DNA of 64,000 nt, taken from NCBI RefSeq assembly GCF_026810225.1, contig NZ_CP113865.1, positions 124,001 to 188,000 of the forward strand, in the 5' to 3' direction. Of the stretch, positions 1-8,454 are shown one piece after another (position 1 is the first letter of the stretch; every line of letters starts with the position of its first letter). Under the pieces are notes generated by a model. The model made no database searches and had not been told where the DNA came from. It saw nothing but the letters and a program-made list of their open reading frames with translations. The position numbers and the translations under genes are program-made. This stretch comes from Caldicellulosiruptor morganii. GTDB lineage: Bacteria > Bacillota > Thermoanaerobacteria > Caldicellulosiruptorales > Caldicellulosiruptoraceae.

Positions 1-70
1 CATCATTTTCAAAACACAATTTATTTAAAAAGATTTTCTTCACAAAAACTCCACAGTTTCTTCACATCAG

Positions 71-98
71 TTTCACAAAGCACCTTTATATTTATAAT
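71..98 (+). promoter_or_regulatory. Putative sigma-A promoter of the secreted protein gene
   Basis: A TATAAT at 93-98 is preceded, 16 bases upstream, by TTTCAC at 71-76. It lies about 40 bases before the ATG at 137. The -35 match is weak, so the call rests mostly on the perfect -10 and its position. Confidence 0.4.
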
Positions 99-136
99 TG
101 CAAAACAAAATTTTAGTTTTTGGGAGGTTGATTCAA

Positions 137-688
137 ATGAAAAGGAAAATAGGTTTTGTTTTGGCAGCGGCTTTTTTGGTACTTGCCCTGAACTTGGCTG
201 CTTTTGCTGCAACAGGCGTTTCAAACAATAGCTCAACATCAGCAGCTAATGCCACAGTTTTGCACATGGCAAGAGGGTATGGTGCTCAGTTTATGGCTTC
301 AATTGTAGCAAAGCTCACAGGTCTTACAGTTGATGAGGTTGTAGCTTTGAGGTCACAGGGACAGACTTTTTATCAGATAGCTCTGTCAAAGGGTGTGACA
401 GCTGAGAAGTTTAAAGATGCTGTGTATCAGGAAAAAGCTGCTTTGGTTGACCAAAAAGTAAAAGATGGCATCATCACCAAAGAGCAGGCAGATAGCATAA
501 AGGCACAGATGAAATCACGAATTGGCAGCTGCAACGGACAGGGCTATACAAACAGACCACAAACCGGGTATGGAATATTTGGTGGTAAAAACGGGCAAAA
601 GCAGGATATAGGGCAAGGCAGAGGCTTTGGCAACGGCAGAGGCATAAGAAGCTTTGCAAATGCAAATTCTTCAAATCAATCAAAATAA
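137..688 (+). CDS. Small secreted protein, DUF2680-like
   Basis: A 183-residue exported protein of unknown function. The start is the ATG at 137, 9 bases after GGGAGG; an in-frame ATG at 98 has no ribosome site and would mask the signal peptide. Residues 1-26 form a classic signal peptide (MKRK, a hydrophobic core, then AFA). The middle has two helical motifs, one with LTVDEVVALRSQGQTF and one with VKDGIITKEQADSIKAQM; the second is typical of DUF2680-type secreted proteins. The tail after residue 140 is Gly/Gln/Asn-rich and low in complexity. It is followed by a strong terminator and is probably monocistronic. Substrate or partner cannot be told from the sequence. Confidence 0.8.
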   Translation: MKRKIGFVLAAAFLVLALNLAAFAATGVSNNSSTSAANATVLHMARGYGAQFMASIVAKLTGLTVDEVVALRSQGQTFYQIALSKGVTAEKFKDAVYQEKAALVDQKVKDGIITKEQADSIKAQMKSRIGSCNGQGYTNRPQTGYGIFGGKNGQKQDIGQGRGFGNGRGIRSFANANSSNQSK

Positions 689-704
689 GTTAAGTAGACA
701 TTTG

Positions 705-740
705 GGCTTAGCAGGGTGGTTTGCTCTGCTAAGCCTATTA
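705..740 (+). terminator. Rho-independent terminator after the secreted protein gene
   Basis: The 10-bp perfect stem GGCTTAGCAG (705-714) / CTGCTAAGCC (726-735) is followed by TATTATTTAT. It begins 17 bases after the stop codon. Confidence 0.75.
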
Positions 741-775
741 TTTATAGCAATTTAAAATTTTATCTATTTTGTATT

Positions 776-1082
776 TTACGAAAATACCTCGACATGATAG
801 GGATAAATTACAACAGCCTTTATTTCGTCTTTTGCTGTATCAAAAATGAGAACAAAACCTTCATCGAGTTTTGTTGCAAAGAAAGATTCTTTTTCATCTA
901 AAAAGTATGCTTTGATTTCACCCTTTAAAACATTTTTTGTTGTAATGAAGCCTCAGATAATTCATCTGTAGGAAAGTTAATCGGCAGCTCCAAAAATGAA
1001 ATCTGGTTGGTTCCTATGTAATGCTTTATAAAGAAATTCTTAACTGGTAATAAATATGGATGAAATGGGAAATACAATAACT
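776..1082 (-). pseudogene. Chimeric 3' remnant of the tandem paralogue family
   Basis: No start codon and a broken frame. Read from 1082 downwards, the first part (to about 955) matches an internal stretch of the gene at 8455-9849, around bases 8690-8800, in one frame (for example LPVKNFFIKHYIGTNQISF). It then switches frame and matches the last 55 or so codons of the gene at 7010-8365 (FLDEKESFFATKLDEGF), ending at a TAA at 776-778. The junction is near 953-957. The remnant therefore joins pieces resembling two different members of the array. It is not expected to make a functional protein. Confidence 0.8.
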
Positions 1083-1101
1083 AACTATAGAAAAAAGCAT
1101 A

Positions 1102-1602
1102 TTATAATTTAATAGAATACCTTAATTCTCTCAAATTTACTCCTGCAATATTAATTATTCTTACTTTATTATCACTTCTGAACCCATACTTTTCGTAAAA
1201 ATTCAAAGCTCTCGTATTACCTTCCAAAACCCAAAGGTGACAATAATCAAAATTTTGCTTTTTCAATCTATTTAAAGCAAAATTCATTAATTCATAACCT
1301 TGCCCTGTTGACCAATATGCTGGTAAAACATATATAGATATAATCTCTCCATATCCAGCTTCTCCATCACGCGATTTACCAAAACAAACACATCCAGTAT
1401 CAGTTTCTCCGTTATTTATTATCGCCGCTTCATGCAATTTGTTAGATAACGCCTCAATAAATGGCTTGATCCACCTATCTTCCGAAATCCCATTTAGATA
1501 TTCTTGCGGTATCAAACCTTTATAAGCTTCTTTCCACGTTAAAGCGTGTATTCTACTCATAATAGCTGCATCTTCAATTTTAGCTAACCTTATATAACTC
1601 AA
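1102..1602 (-). CDS. GNAT family N-acetyltransferase
   Basis: A GCN5-related acetyltransferase of about 166 residues, predicted to move an acetyl group from acetyl-CoA to an amine; the substrate is unknown. The acetyl-CoA-binding region is visible as IISIYVLPAYWSTGQGYEL, where the usual R/QxxGxG/A loop appears in modified form, followed by the C-terminal signature NTRALNFYEKYGFR. The TTG at 1602-1600 is preferred as start because GGGGGAG lies 5 bases upstream; a TTG at 1623 has no ribosome site. It stands alone between remnants of the paralogue array and may be accessory cargo. Confidence 0.8.
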   Translation of the reverse strand: MSYIRLAKIEDAAIMSRIHALTWKEAYKGLIPQEYLNGISEDRWIKPFIEALSNKLHEAAIINNGETDTGCVCFGKSRDGEAGYGEIISIYVLPAYWSTGQGYELMNFALNRLKKQNFDYCHLWVLEGNTRALNFYEKYGFRSDNKVRIINIAGVNLRELRYSIKL

Positions 1603-1879
1603 TTTTTCTCCCCCATTACTCAAGTATTTATTATCTGCTGTTTTATAATTTAAGCAGAAACTTTTTTTACCTCAAAATTCATACAAAATAAAGCCACTCA
1701 AAATCAAATTCAAAAAGGCTAAAGATAGTTACGTGGGTTTGGAACCTGTTATAACTTGCTATTTATATTGCTCGCATTCTTCAGCTATTTTGTAAATATG
1801 CAAATTATCTCAATTATACTATTATCTATAATTCTTTTATCTTTTGACCTCTGAATTGATTGAAAAGCATTTGTATTAT
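1603..1879. other. Intergenic stretch with no gene seen
   Basis: AT-rich sequence between the acetyltransferase and the duplicated paralogue fragment. I see no open frame with a ribosome site, no long hairpin and no RNA-gene signature. Confidence 0.5.
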
Positions 1880-1938
1880 TGTTATTTTCCCTTTTTTATA
1901 TATTCATTGCTTTCAAAACCCAAATTAAAGATTCTGTG

Positions 1939-2240
1939 TCAGTATGGAATAACCAGAACTTCTTCATTGTTTAGAGGATTGCTAAAATAAAGAATTTTTG
2001 AACAGGGTCTGGTTTGCAGCAGCAAGCTTTTGTCCCAGGGCGAAAAGAACCTGAAGATAAAACCGTCTGTCTGTGAAAATTTTGCTGTTACAAGATAGCC
2101 ATCGCTTTCACAAATATCAAAGCATCTTTCATTTCTGTCAAACGTGAAGGTGTTGTAATTTTTGATGTGTATTTTTTCACCCGGATATAGAGCTTCAATA
2201 GTGCTTGCTTCTTGAATTTAATCATATCAGTTCCCTTTTA
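1939..2240 (-). pseudogene. 3' remnant of a paralogue of the 11458-12759 gene
   Basis: About 95 codons, open to a TGA at 1939-1941 but with no start codon, nearly identical to the C-terminus of the gene at 11458-12759. Both encode NYNTF-FDRNERCFDICESD and the ending NNEEVLVIPY. DNA similarity also runs about 60 bases past the stop (roughly 1880-1938 against 11400-11457), so this is a segmental copy and not convergent sequence. It lacks the N-terminal three quarters of the protein. Confidence 0.85.
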
Positions 2241-2302
2241 GAATCTCAATACTGTTTTGCATCCTTTTGAGCTGAAGCAAAAATTTTATAAAAGGCAAGA
2301 TA

Positions 2303-3654
2303 TCAAAATAGTAATAGCAAATGTTCCTCAGGGTTAAGAAAATTATTGATTAAACCATATACACAGTGTAAAAATACAAGGTGTTTTGTATTAAATTCAT
2401 AAACAGGTTTTCTGTTTTTTGTGGAGTATATTTTTATTCTATAGTGTTTCGGATTGATAAAATCAATCTTTGGTGAAGCAGTTAATACAAAGCCGCTTAT
2501 GAAATTTTCAAATACCAGAGAGAAATTGTATGCAAATAATAATTGTTCGTCATTACTGATATCAATATCTACCGTGTGTTTTTTATTTTTAAAAACAGAA
2601 TGGTTAACAATCTTTAGTTTTCTTTTGTCATTTTCTTGTTCTTCCAAACATTGGAATACACAAAAGTTTCCCTCTCTATCCCTTAAAAGAGGATAAACAA
2701 TTCCATCTAACACATAGCAATCCTGCTTTGTGAGGTTGTGCAAATTTATTTTTATGAGTTCTGTTTTATTTTTGTCAAATTTATATTTGGTGTAAAAATA
2801 ATATTGTCCGTCAATAAAATTGTAAAAATCAAATGATAAATTTCTCAATGAGCAATCAACCAGATATGAGTCAAAATAGGGTTTTTGCAAAATTATATCC
2901 TGTATGAATTTACTTTGAGGATAAAGTATAAAGGTTTCCAATGCATCCACTATGCGTTCTATCTTATGGTTATCCCAGAGCATTTTTTTTCATGTGGCTC
3001 AATTTTACCTGTTTTAATAAGTATGTAACCGTCGTTATTATTAACAGGTGGTATATAATCCATAAATGAGAAGGTGTAAAGAAGGTAATCTCCACAGCAA
3101 TTTCTGGGTTCATAAACATAATATTTCTCATTTATCATGTCGATGAGAATAATCCTGAAGCCTTTTTGTTCTGAATTTTCAACAAAGATTATAATATACC
3201 GGTGGTTAATCATTTTGATATTTGAGAGGATGTCTGGCAATTGATTGGTATTATCCAGGTCCATAATTGGCACTTCCATCAGGGTTCTTTCTATAGTTTT
3301 GCGAAGGTTAACTTCACAGATGTTTATTTTTAATTGGTTATCATTGACTGCATAAATACATCCATAAAAAGTATAATTTTTATCATCAAAAAACAGCATT
3401 TTGTAATAGCTGTTCTTAAAAAAGTATAGCCTGGTTTCAAAAGTTGAGAGGTTACACAAAAATAGTCCAATCATATTGTTTACTTCGCCGATGGCAGAGG
3501 GATTTTTTAATATACTTGCAACCAGAATATCTCCAATTTTTTGCGGCACACTTATGGAAAAATTGTTTTCAAATCTGGCATGGGGTTCAAATGTTTTTAA
3601 GAATTCTTTGTAATCCGAGCAGATGTCATGCATGTATAAAACTTGAAATGACAT
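2303..3654 (-). pseudogene. Frameshifted member of the tandem paralogue family
   Basis: Two overlapping frames together make one family-length protein of about 450 residues. The first starts at the ATG 3654-3652 (ribosome site GGGAGGT at 3670-3661) and carries the family motif YILIKTGKIEPHEK, then runs into a short unrelated tail. The second frame picks up at 2983 (MLWDNHKIER) and aligns with the rest of the sister genes. The switch falls exactly in an eight-A run (complement of T8 at 2983-2990); one extra A, or a -1 slip, would restore a continuous protein. It may be a simple pseudogene, a sequencing error, or a gene read by slippage. No signal peptide or membrane segment. Function unknown. 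Confidence 0.75.
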
Positions 3655-3743
3655 CAAAATACCTCCCTGCAACAGTTTTGCCTGGCAATCATAAGATCTT
3701 GAGTTTATCAAATGTGAATAAAGATAATCCAGGAAGCTTATCA

Positions 3744-4979
3744 TCATAATATTAGTAAAAATTCATCCCTGTCTTTATTTTTTTCAACAAGTGTAATTAG
3801 AAAAGGATTTGAAAAAGGGTATTTTGTAATGAATTCAAGTAAAACAGAAGAAGATTCCAATGAGTACAGCTTTATTTTATAGTGTTTGGGGGTGTCTTTA
3901 TAGTCAAAACCGGGTGAAATGGTCCCAAAAAGATTGTATTTTGCTATATACTTGTATGTTATATCTACAAACTGCTCTTCTTTGCTCAGAATAAAACTTG
4001 CACTTTTTGCGTTATTTCCATTAAGATATTCTTTGCTTATTTTTAACAGATTTTGTTTGTCATTTATCTCTTCAATTGATGAAGAAATAGCCATCAATAA
4101 CCCATTGTCATAAAACAAAAATTTACTGTCAGGATCAATTGAAGGTTTAATAACTTCTTTGGCAAAGGTTTTAAGATCTAATTTTATAAGCCTTGATGAA
4201 CCGGTTTTTAAAGATTTTTTAATATAGTAGAAGCAAAAATCTTTTATTGATTCAATATCATCTAAATAGCGAAAAGAAAAATTTTCTGAGATACGTTCAA
4301 CAATATAATTGTCAAAAAATAGGCTTTGATTTTTAATATCTTCTATGAATTTATTCAGCGGGTAGAATGCAAAAGCCTCCCGGAAATGCTCAGCCATTTT
4401 AAAACTTTCGGGAGGATAATACATTTCCTTTTCGTCAGCATCAATTTGTCCAAATTTGATAAAAACAAAGCCATCAGTCTTGCTAACAGGAAAATACCTT
4501 ATATAGCATAAAGGAAAGAACTTTTGAGGATTATTGTCGAAGACGTAACTGTAAAATTTACTCTCAAAAAGATCTATTACATAAATTTGCCATTTATTGC
4601 TTGAAACAAAAGGAAAAATCTTATCATGTATAATTATTGCATAGCGAGGATTTACCATTTCAAAAAAGAAAGGATGAGGCGAAAAGAAATTATCTACTCC
4701 CTCCTGCTTCAAATGACTTTCCCAGAGCTTTGATTCAACAATGGGAATTTCAAAAATGTCTTTTTCGTATCTGTTCAGCAGATTGATACTCCTGATAATA
4801 ATTTTAACATACTGGTCATCAGTATTCCAGTAATAACCGTAAAGTATGCTGTTTGATTCATCAAAGTAAATAATTTTCTCCAGCTCTTTTTCAAAAAAGT
4901 AAGTTTTAAGTTCAAGATTAAATAAATTTACAAAGCATATACCAGAAACTTTATATGTTCCCTGCTTTGCTATACCTCT
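3744..4979 (-). pseudogene. C-terminal part of a family gene split by the IS110 element
   Basis: An open frame of 411 codons without a start, running from the left edge of the IS to the stop at 3744. It carries the family hallmark FVFIKFGQIDADEKEMYY (compare IKTGRI-x-EKR in sister genes) and aligns with them throughout. A TTG at 4712 is the first usable start in the fragment, but homology extends about 90 codons upstream of it. The missing N-terminus is found beyond the IS, at 6864-6980. Joining the two at one CGT copy gives a 450-residue protein in frame. Inactive as a full-length gene unless the element leaves. Confidence 0.85.
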
Positions 4980-5219
4980 CGTATAATATGATTATCAAAT
5001 CACTTAAAACTTCATATCTCAATTGGTACATTAAATTATTAGTACCAATTGATTACTGGAAACTGACCTTGATAACAAAGCTTTTCTTAACACATTCACT
5101 TCTTAAAAAATTGAATATTAAAATTGACTGCTACAGTTTAAATTTGCCCTTTATCTCTGGTAAACTAATATCAGAAAAAGTTTAAGCCTGATTTAGTTTA
5201 TTTGGATATTTTTTGACCA

Positions 5220-5430
5220 CCTCCTGCTGGACGTGCTTTGATATCTGCACGCCACAGCTTGAGAAAGACTGAACCCCAAAGGATTACATGAGTAATGTTT
5301 ACTCGTTTGCTGTGCACGGTCAGTTTACCACATCTGATTTGAGCATGTCAGATGTGTGCACCCTGTAAACTGCTCCGTAGCTCTAATATCGGCGAGGCTG
5401 CATTACATGTAATCCCCAGGGATAAAGGGC
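5220..5430 (+). ncRNA. Candidate bridge RNA of the IS110 element
   Basis: The non-coding region before the transposase folds into nested, mostly perfect stems. GGATTACATG (5281-5290) pairs with CATGTAATCC (5406-5415). ACGG plus CAGTTTAC (5316-5328) pairs with GTAAACTG plus CCGT (5365-5378). Inside that, CACATCTGA (5329-5337) pairs with TCAGATGTG (5348-5356). A further imperfect hairpin lies at 5229-5252. IS110-group recombinases are known to use such 5' RNAs to pair with both target and donor DNA. The ends of the transcript are guesses. Confidence 0.6.
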
Positions 5431-5476
5431 AAAACTTTTTTCTAACACCACACACTTTAGAAAGGAGGCCTTTAAA

Positions 5477-6721
5477 TTGCCAAATACTTTAATCGTGGGC
5501 ATTGATATCAGTAGTCAGTCAAATTCTATCTTCTTCATCGATGATGCCGGAAATCACTTGATTAAAAAACCCTTTTCCTTGCCTAACGATCAAGAAGGTG
5601 CTAATGAATTAATCAAAAGAGTCATTGACTGCCTCAGCCAGTATAATCTGTCCTACGTTAAATTCGGCATGGAAGCAACTTCACATTACGGTTGGCATCT
5701 GCATTTGTATCTTGCTTCCTCTTCTGAATTACTACCTTACAAACCAACCTTTTACGTGCTCAACCCAAGCATCGTCAAAGGATTTAAAAAGATCTACACT
5801 TTCTTGCCTAAAACAGATAACATCGACGCTGTCGTTATTGCTGAATGCGTCAGGTTCAGTAAGCTAAATCCAACACCTTTGCCTGACTTCAAATATGCTG
5901 CACTACAACGCCTTACCAGAATGCGCTATCACCTTGTTCATAATCTAACTCGCGAAAAAAACAGAGCTCTCAATCTCATATACCTTAAATTCTCCACTTA
6001 TTCTCAAGACTGCCCATTTTCTGATATCTTCGGTAAGGCATCTTGCGCTATCATCGAAAACTTCACCCCAGATGATATTGCTTCCATGCCTTTAGAAGAT
6101 TTAATTAAATTTGTATCTGACAACGGCAACAACAGATTATCAGATGTCAATAAAATCGCTGAAATACTTAAAACCGCTGCTAATCGTTCATACAGATTAC
6201 ATCCTCTGTTGGCTGAGGCAAATGACTTAGCTTTGTCTATGACTCTTGAAAACATTAGATTTATGCAAGAACAACTTAAAAAACTCGACAAAGAAATCTC
6301 AAAACTTCTTAAAGCTTTCTCCCAAACCTTGACCACCATCCCTGGCATAGGAGATGTTCTTGCAGCCGGCATCATCGCTGAAATCGGTGATATCAAGCGC
6401 TTCAAAAATGAAGCTGCTTTAGCTAAATACTCCGGCCTTGTTTGGACTCAATACCAATCAGGCAATTTCAATGCCCAGGAAACCTCATTGGCTAAGTGTG
6501 GTAACCAATACCTGAGATACTATCTTGTTGAGGCTGCTAACTGTGTTAGGGTGCACACAGTCCGTTATAAAGCCTTCTACAACAAGAAGTTCTCAGAGGT
6601 TACCAAACATCAGCATAAACGTGCCCTCGTCCTCACCGCAAGACGATTAATTCCTCTGATCTTTGCAATGCTCAGCAAAGGTCAAATATATCAAGAAAGA
6701 GGTGATGTTTACAATACTTAG
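5477..6721 (+). CDS. IS110-family transposase (bridge-RNA-guided recombinase type)
   Basis: A 414-residue recombinase predicted to insert and excise the element. The N-terminal RuvC-like DEDD domain shows D10 (VGIDIS), E66 (GMEATSH), D114 and D117 (KTDNIDAVV). The C-terminal Tnp domain has the helix-hairpin-helix TIPGIGDVLAAGIIAEIG (287-304) and SGLVWTQYQSG, where S328 is the likely catalytic serine. All signature residues are present, so the enzyme looks intact. It starts with TTG at 5477, after AAAGGAGG and 8 bases. Length is normal for the family. The structured RNA lies just upstream and would be co-transcribed. Confidence 0.93.
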   Translation: MPNTLIVGIDISSQSNSIFFIDDAGNHLIKKPFSLPNDQEGANELIKRVIDCLSQYNLSYVKFGMEATSHYGWHLHLYLASSSELLPYKPTFYVLNPSIVKGFKKIYTFLPKTDNIDAVVIAECVRFSKLNPTPLPDFKYAALQRLTRMRYHLVHNLTREKNRALNLIYLKFSTYSQDCPFSDIFGKASCAIIENFTPDDIASMPLEDLIKFVSDNGNNRLSDVNKIAEILKTAANRSYRLHPLLAEANDLALSMTLENIRFMQEQLKKLDKEISKLLKAFSQTLTTIPGIGDVLAAGIIAEIGDIKRFKNEAALAKYSGLVWTQYQSGNFNAQETSLAKCGNQYLRYYLVEAANCVRVHTVRYKAFYNKKFSEVTKHQHKRALVLTARRLIPLIFAMLSKGQIYQERGDVYNT

Positions 6722-6863
6722 TTAATCCCATTTCTTAATTTAATAATCTTCTCAAAACAAGCTGCCAGTTAAATTTTTCCAGGCTGAGCGGCTCGGTATT
6801 CTATTGCCTTTTTTGCCCTAATTATCTAAAAAATTTTTTTAAAAAACCCCCTTGACATTATAC

Positions 6864-6980
6864 CGTTTGTCTTAATAAAAAATTTTTGCAATCTACGGGT
6901 AAACTGCCAGGTTGATTATTTTTTAAAATGTTGTGTATTTCAGGTGATAAATCCTGAATGTAAACAACGTCAATGTTCAT
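6864..6980 (-). pseudogene. N-terminal part of the family gene split by the IS110 element
   Basis: It begins with an ATG at 6980-6978, 7 bases after AGGAGGG, and encodes 39 residues (starting MNIDVVYIQDLSPEI) before the IS junction; beyond that the frame meets a stop two codons on. The start resembles the N-termini of the sister genes (MSFQVLYMHDI, MRNVAILNIHNL). The remainder of the gene is at 3744-4979. Its normal ribosome site shows that the gene was functional before insertion. Confidence 0.8.
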
Positions 6981-7009
6981 TATTTTGCCCTCCTGATTCT
7001 TAGAATGAT

Positions 7010-8365
7010 TTAGCAGAGAAAAAAGGGATAGATTACAAAAGCCTTTATCTCATTTTTGTTTGCATCAAAAATGGGTACAAAACCCTCATCAAGTTTTGTT
7101 GCAAAGAAAGATTCTTTTTCATCTAAAAAGTATACTTTGATTTTGCCCTTTAAAACATTTTTTGTTGTGATAAAGCCTGCAGATGAAAATGAATATATGT
7201 TTTCAAATACTTCATCTTTTTCAACAAAGAATTCCAGTTTTTCTTTCTGGTGATTTTCAATGTATATTTTTTCAACAGTTAATTTTTGCAGCTTTGAACC
7301 TGGCAGATCAGAGTAGCTTGTTTCTACCAGAAAATATCCTTTTTCATCGCAGTATATAAAAGGGATTTCACTTTCAGAAGTTATTAATTTTGATGTTATT
7401 CTCTTATTCAAATCAAATTTGAAAATTTCTATACTGTCTCTGTCAAAGTTTTCCTTTGAATACAAAATGAAAGGCGAGTTTTTAGCTATTTCTGGTGAGA
7501 AAATGTCATCAGCATTTAAAAAAGGTTCAAATTCAATAGACTGATTTTCATCCGCAGTTGTGATGATGTATCTGGAAAAATCCACTTTTTTCTGGCTCAT
7601 TGCTTCATCGAGAACATCTTCAACAGGTGCCACAATTAAAGTTTCAATCTTATCTTTGTAATCAGAATTTGAATTGTAAAAGTGTCTTTTTTCAAATGAG
7701 CATATTCGACCGGTTTTTATCAAGATGTATTTGTTGTTCCTGTGCTTTTGAATAACCTTTAAGTCTGCTATCTCAAATATGTCATGTTCTTCAAATAGAT
7801 AGGGATTGATTGGAAATTCCTCTTTGCTTTCCATGTCAATAATTTTGGCAATCTTTTTCGGGTAATCAGGTATGTTTGGAGTAATAACTAAAAGATACCT
7901 TTGATTTAAAGCGCTTATATACAGGGGTTTTATAAAATCATCTTCCGGGCTTTTATCAAAATAGTCTATTGAAAAATTGAAAATTACACTTTCAATAGAA
8001 TTTATAAGATCAGCTTTAATAATTTTTATTTCCACTAAATTTTTGTTTGGCTTTTGGGCTGTGTATACGTATAATATACAGTTTTCATCATCGAATAGCA
8101 GAATCTTGTCAATTTTGTTTAAAAACCTGTAGAATTTGCAGCTCAAATCTTTCCCTCTGACAATGAATATATTTTCGGTTGTAATTTTGGGAAGGTATTT
8201 TACCATTTCAAACAGAATATCAGCATTTGAAGTAAATCTTGGCTTTAGCACAAAAGTGTTATCGGTTGATTGCAAAAATGGTGATATCCCATCACTTTTG
8301 CAGGGCTTATATTTTGATATTTCTTCGCAAAGGTTATGTATATTCAAAATAGCTACATTTCTCAT
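7010..8365 (-). CDS. Tandem paralogue family protein (unknown function)
   Basis: A 451-residue member of the local family, apparently intact. The ATG at 8365 lies 6 bases after GGTGAGG; the longer frame to 8440 lacks a ribosome site. There is no signal peptide, membrane helix or known catalytic motif. The sequence alternates short hydrophobic strands with polar turns along its length (for example ILLFDDENCILYVYT and KYILIKTGRICSFEKR), which suggests an all-beta, possibly propeller-like fold; that is inference. The IKTGRI-x-EKR motif near residue 210-220 is the best family marker. Its own C-terminus resembles the remnant at 776-955. I do not recognise the family. Confidence 0.75.
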   Translation of the reverse strand: MRNVAILNIHNLCEEISKYKPCKSDGISPFLQSTDNTFVLKPRFTSNADILFEMVKYLPKITTENIFIVRGKDLSCKFYRFLNKIDKILLFDDENCILYVYTAQKPNKNLVEIKIIKADLINSIESVIFNFSIDYFDKSPEDDFIKPLYISALNQRYLLVITPNIPDYPKKIAKIIDMESKEEFPINPYLFEEHDIFEIADLKVIQKHRNNKYILIKTGRICSFEKRHFYNSNSDYKDKIETLIVAPVEDVLDEAMSQKKVDFSRYIITTADENQSIEFEPFLNADDIFSPEIAKNSPFILYSKENFDRDSIEIFKFDLNKRITSKLITSESEIPFIYCDEKGYFLVETSYSDLPGSKLQKLTVEKIYIENHQKEKLEFFVEKDEVFENIYSFSSAGFITTKNVLKGKIKVYFLDEKESFFATKLDEGFVPIFDANKNEIKAFVIYPFFLC

Positions 8366-8454
8366 AGGCTGCCTCACCTTTCTTCTCTTTAAACCAAAAT
8401 TGCGCAGATTGCAAATATTACATGATTGCAAAAAATTCACACTGCACAGGAAAA

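Larger units (their letters stand above)
4980..6866 (+). mobile_element. IS110-family insertion sequence with a long 5' non-coding region
   Basis: The element of about 1.88 kb is delimited by rejoining the interrupted gene. The trinucleotide CGT occurs at both edges (4980-4982 and 6864-6866), and removing one copy plus the intervening DNA restores the reading frame. The ends carry a short inverted match, GTATAAT at 4981-4987 and ATTATAC at 6857-6863, without long terminal repeats, as expected for IS110. About 490 bases precede the transposase and about 140 follow it. An exact boundary shift of one to three bases is possible within the repeated CGT. Confidence 0.8.

Noticed and set aside
2454-2696. 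80-codon plus-strand frame in the paralogue array
   Set aside because: Antisense to a clear family gene; no ribosome site and no conservation in sister genes.
4955-5185. 76-codon plus-strand frame at the left edge of the IS
   Set aside because: It starts inside the interrupted host gene, crosses the element boundary and has no ribosome site.
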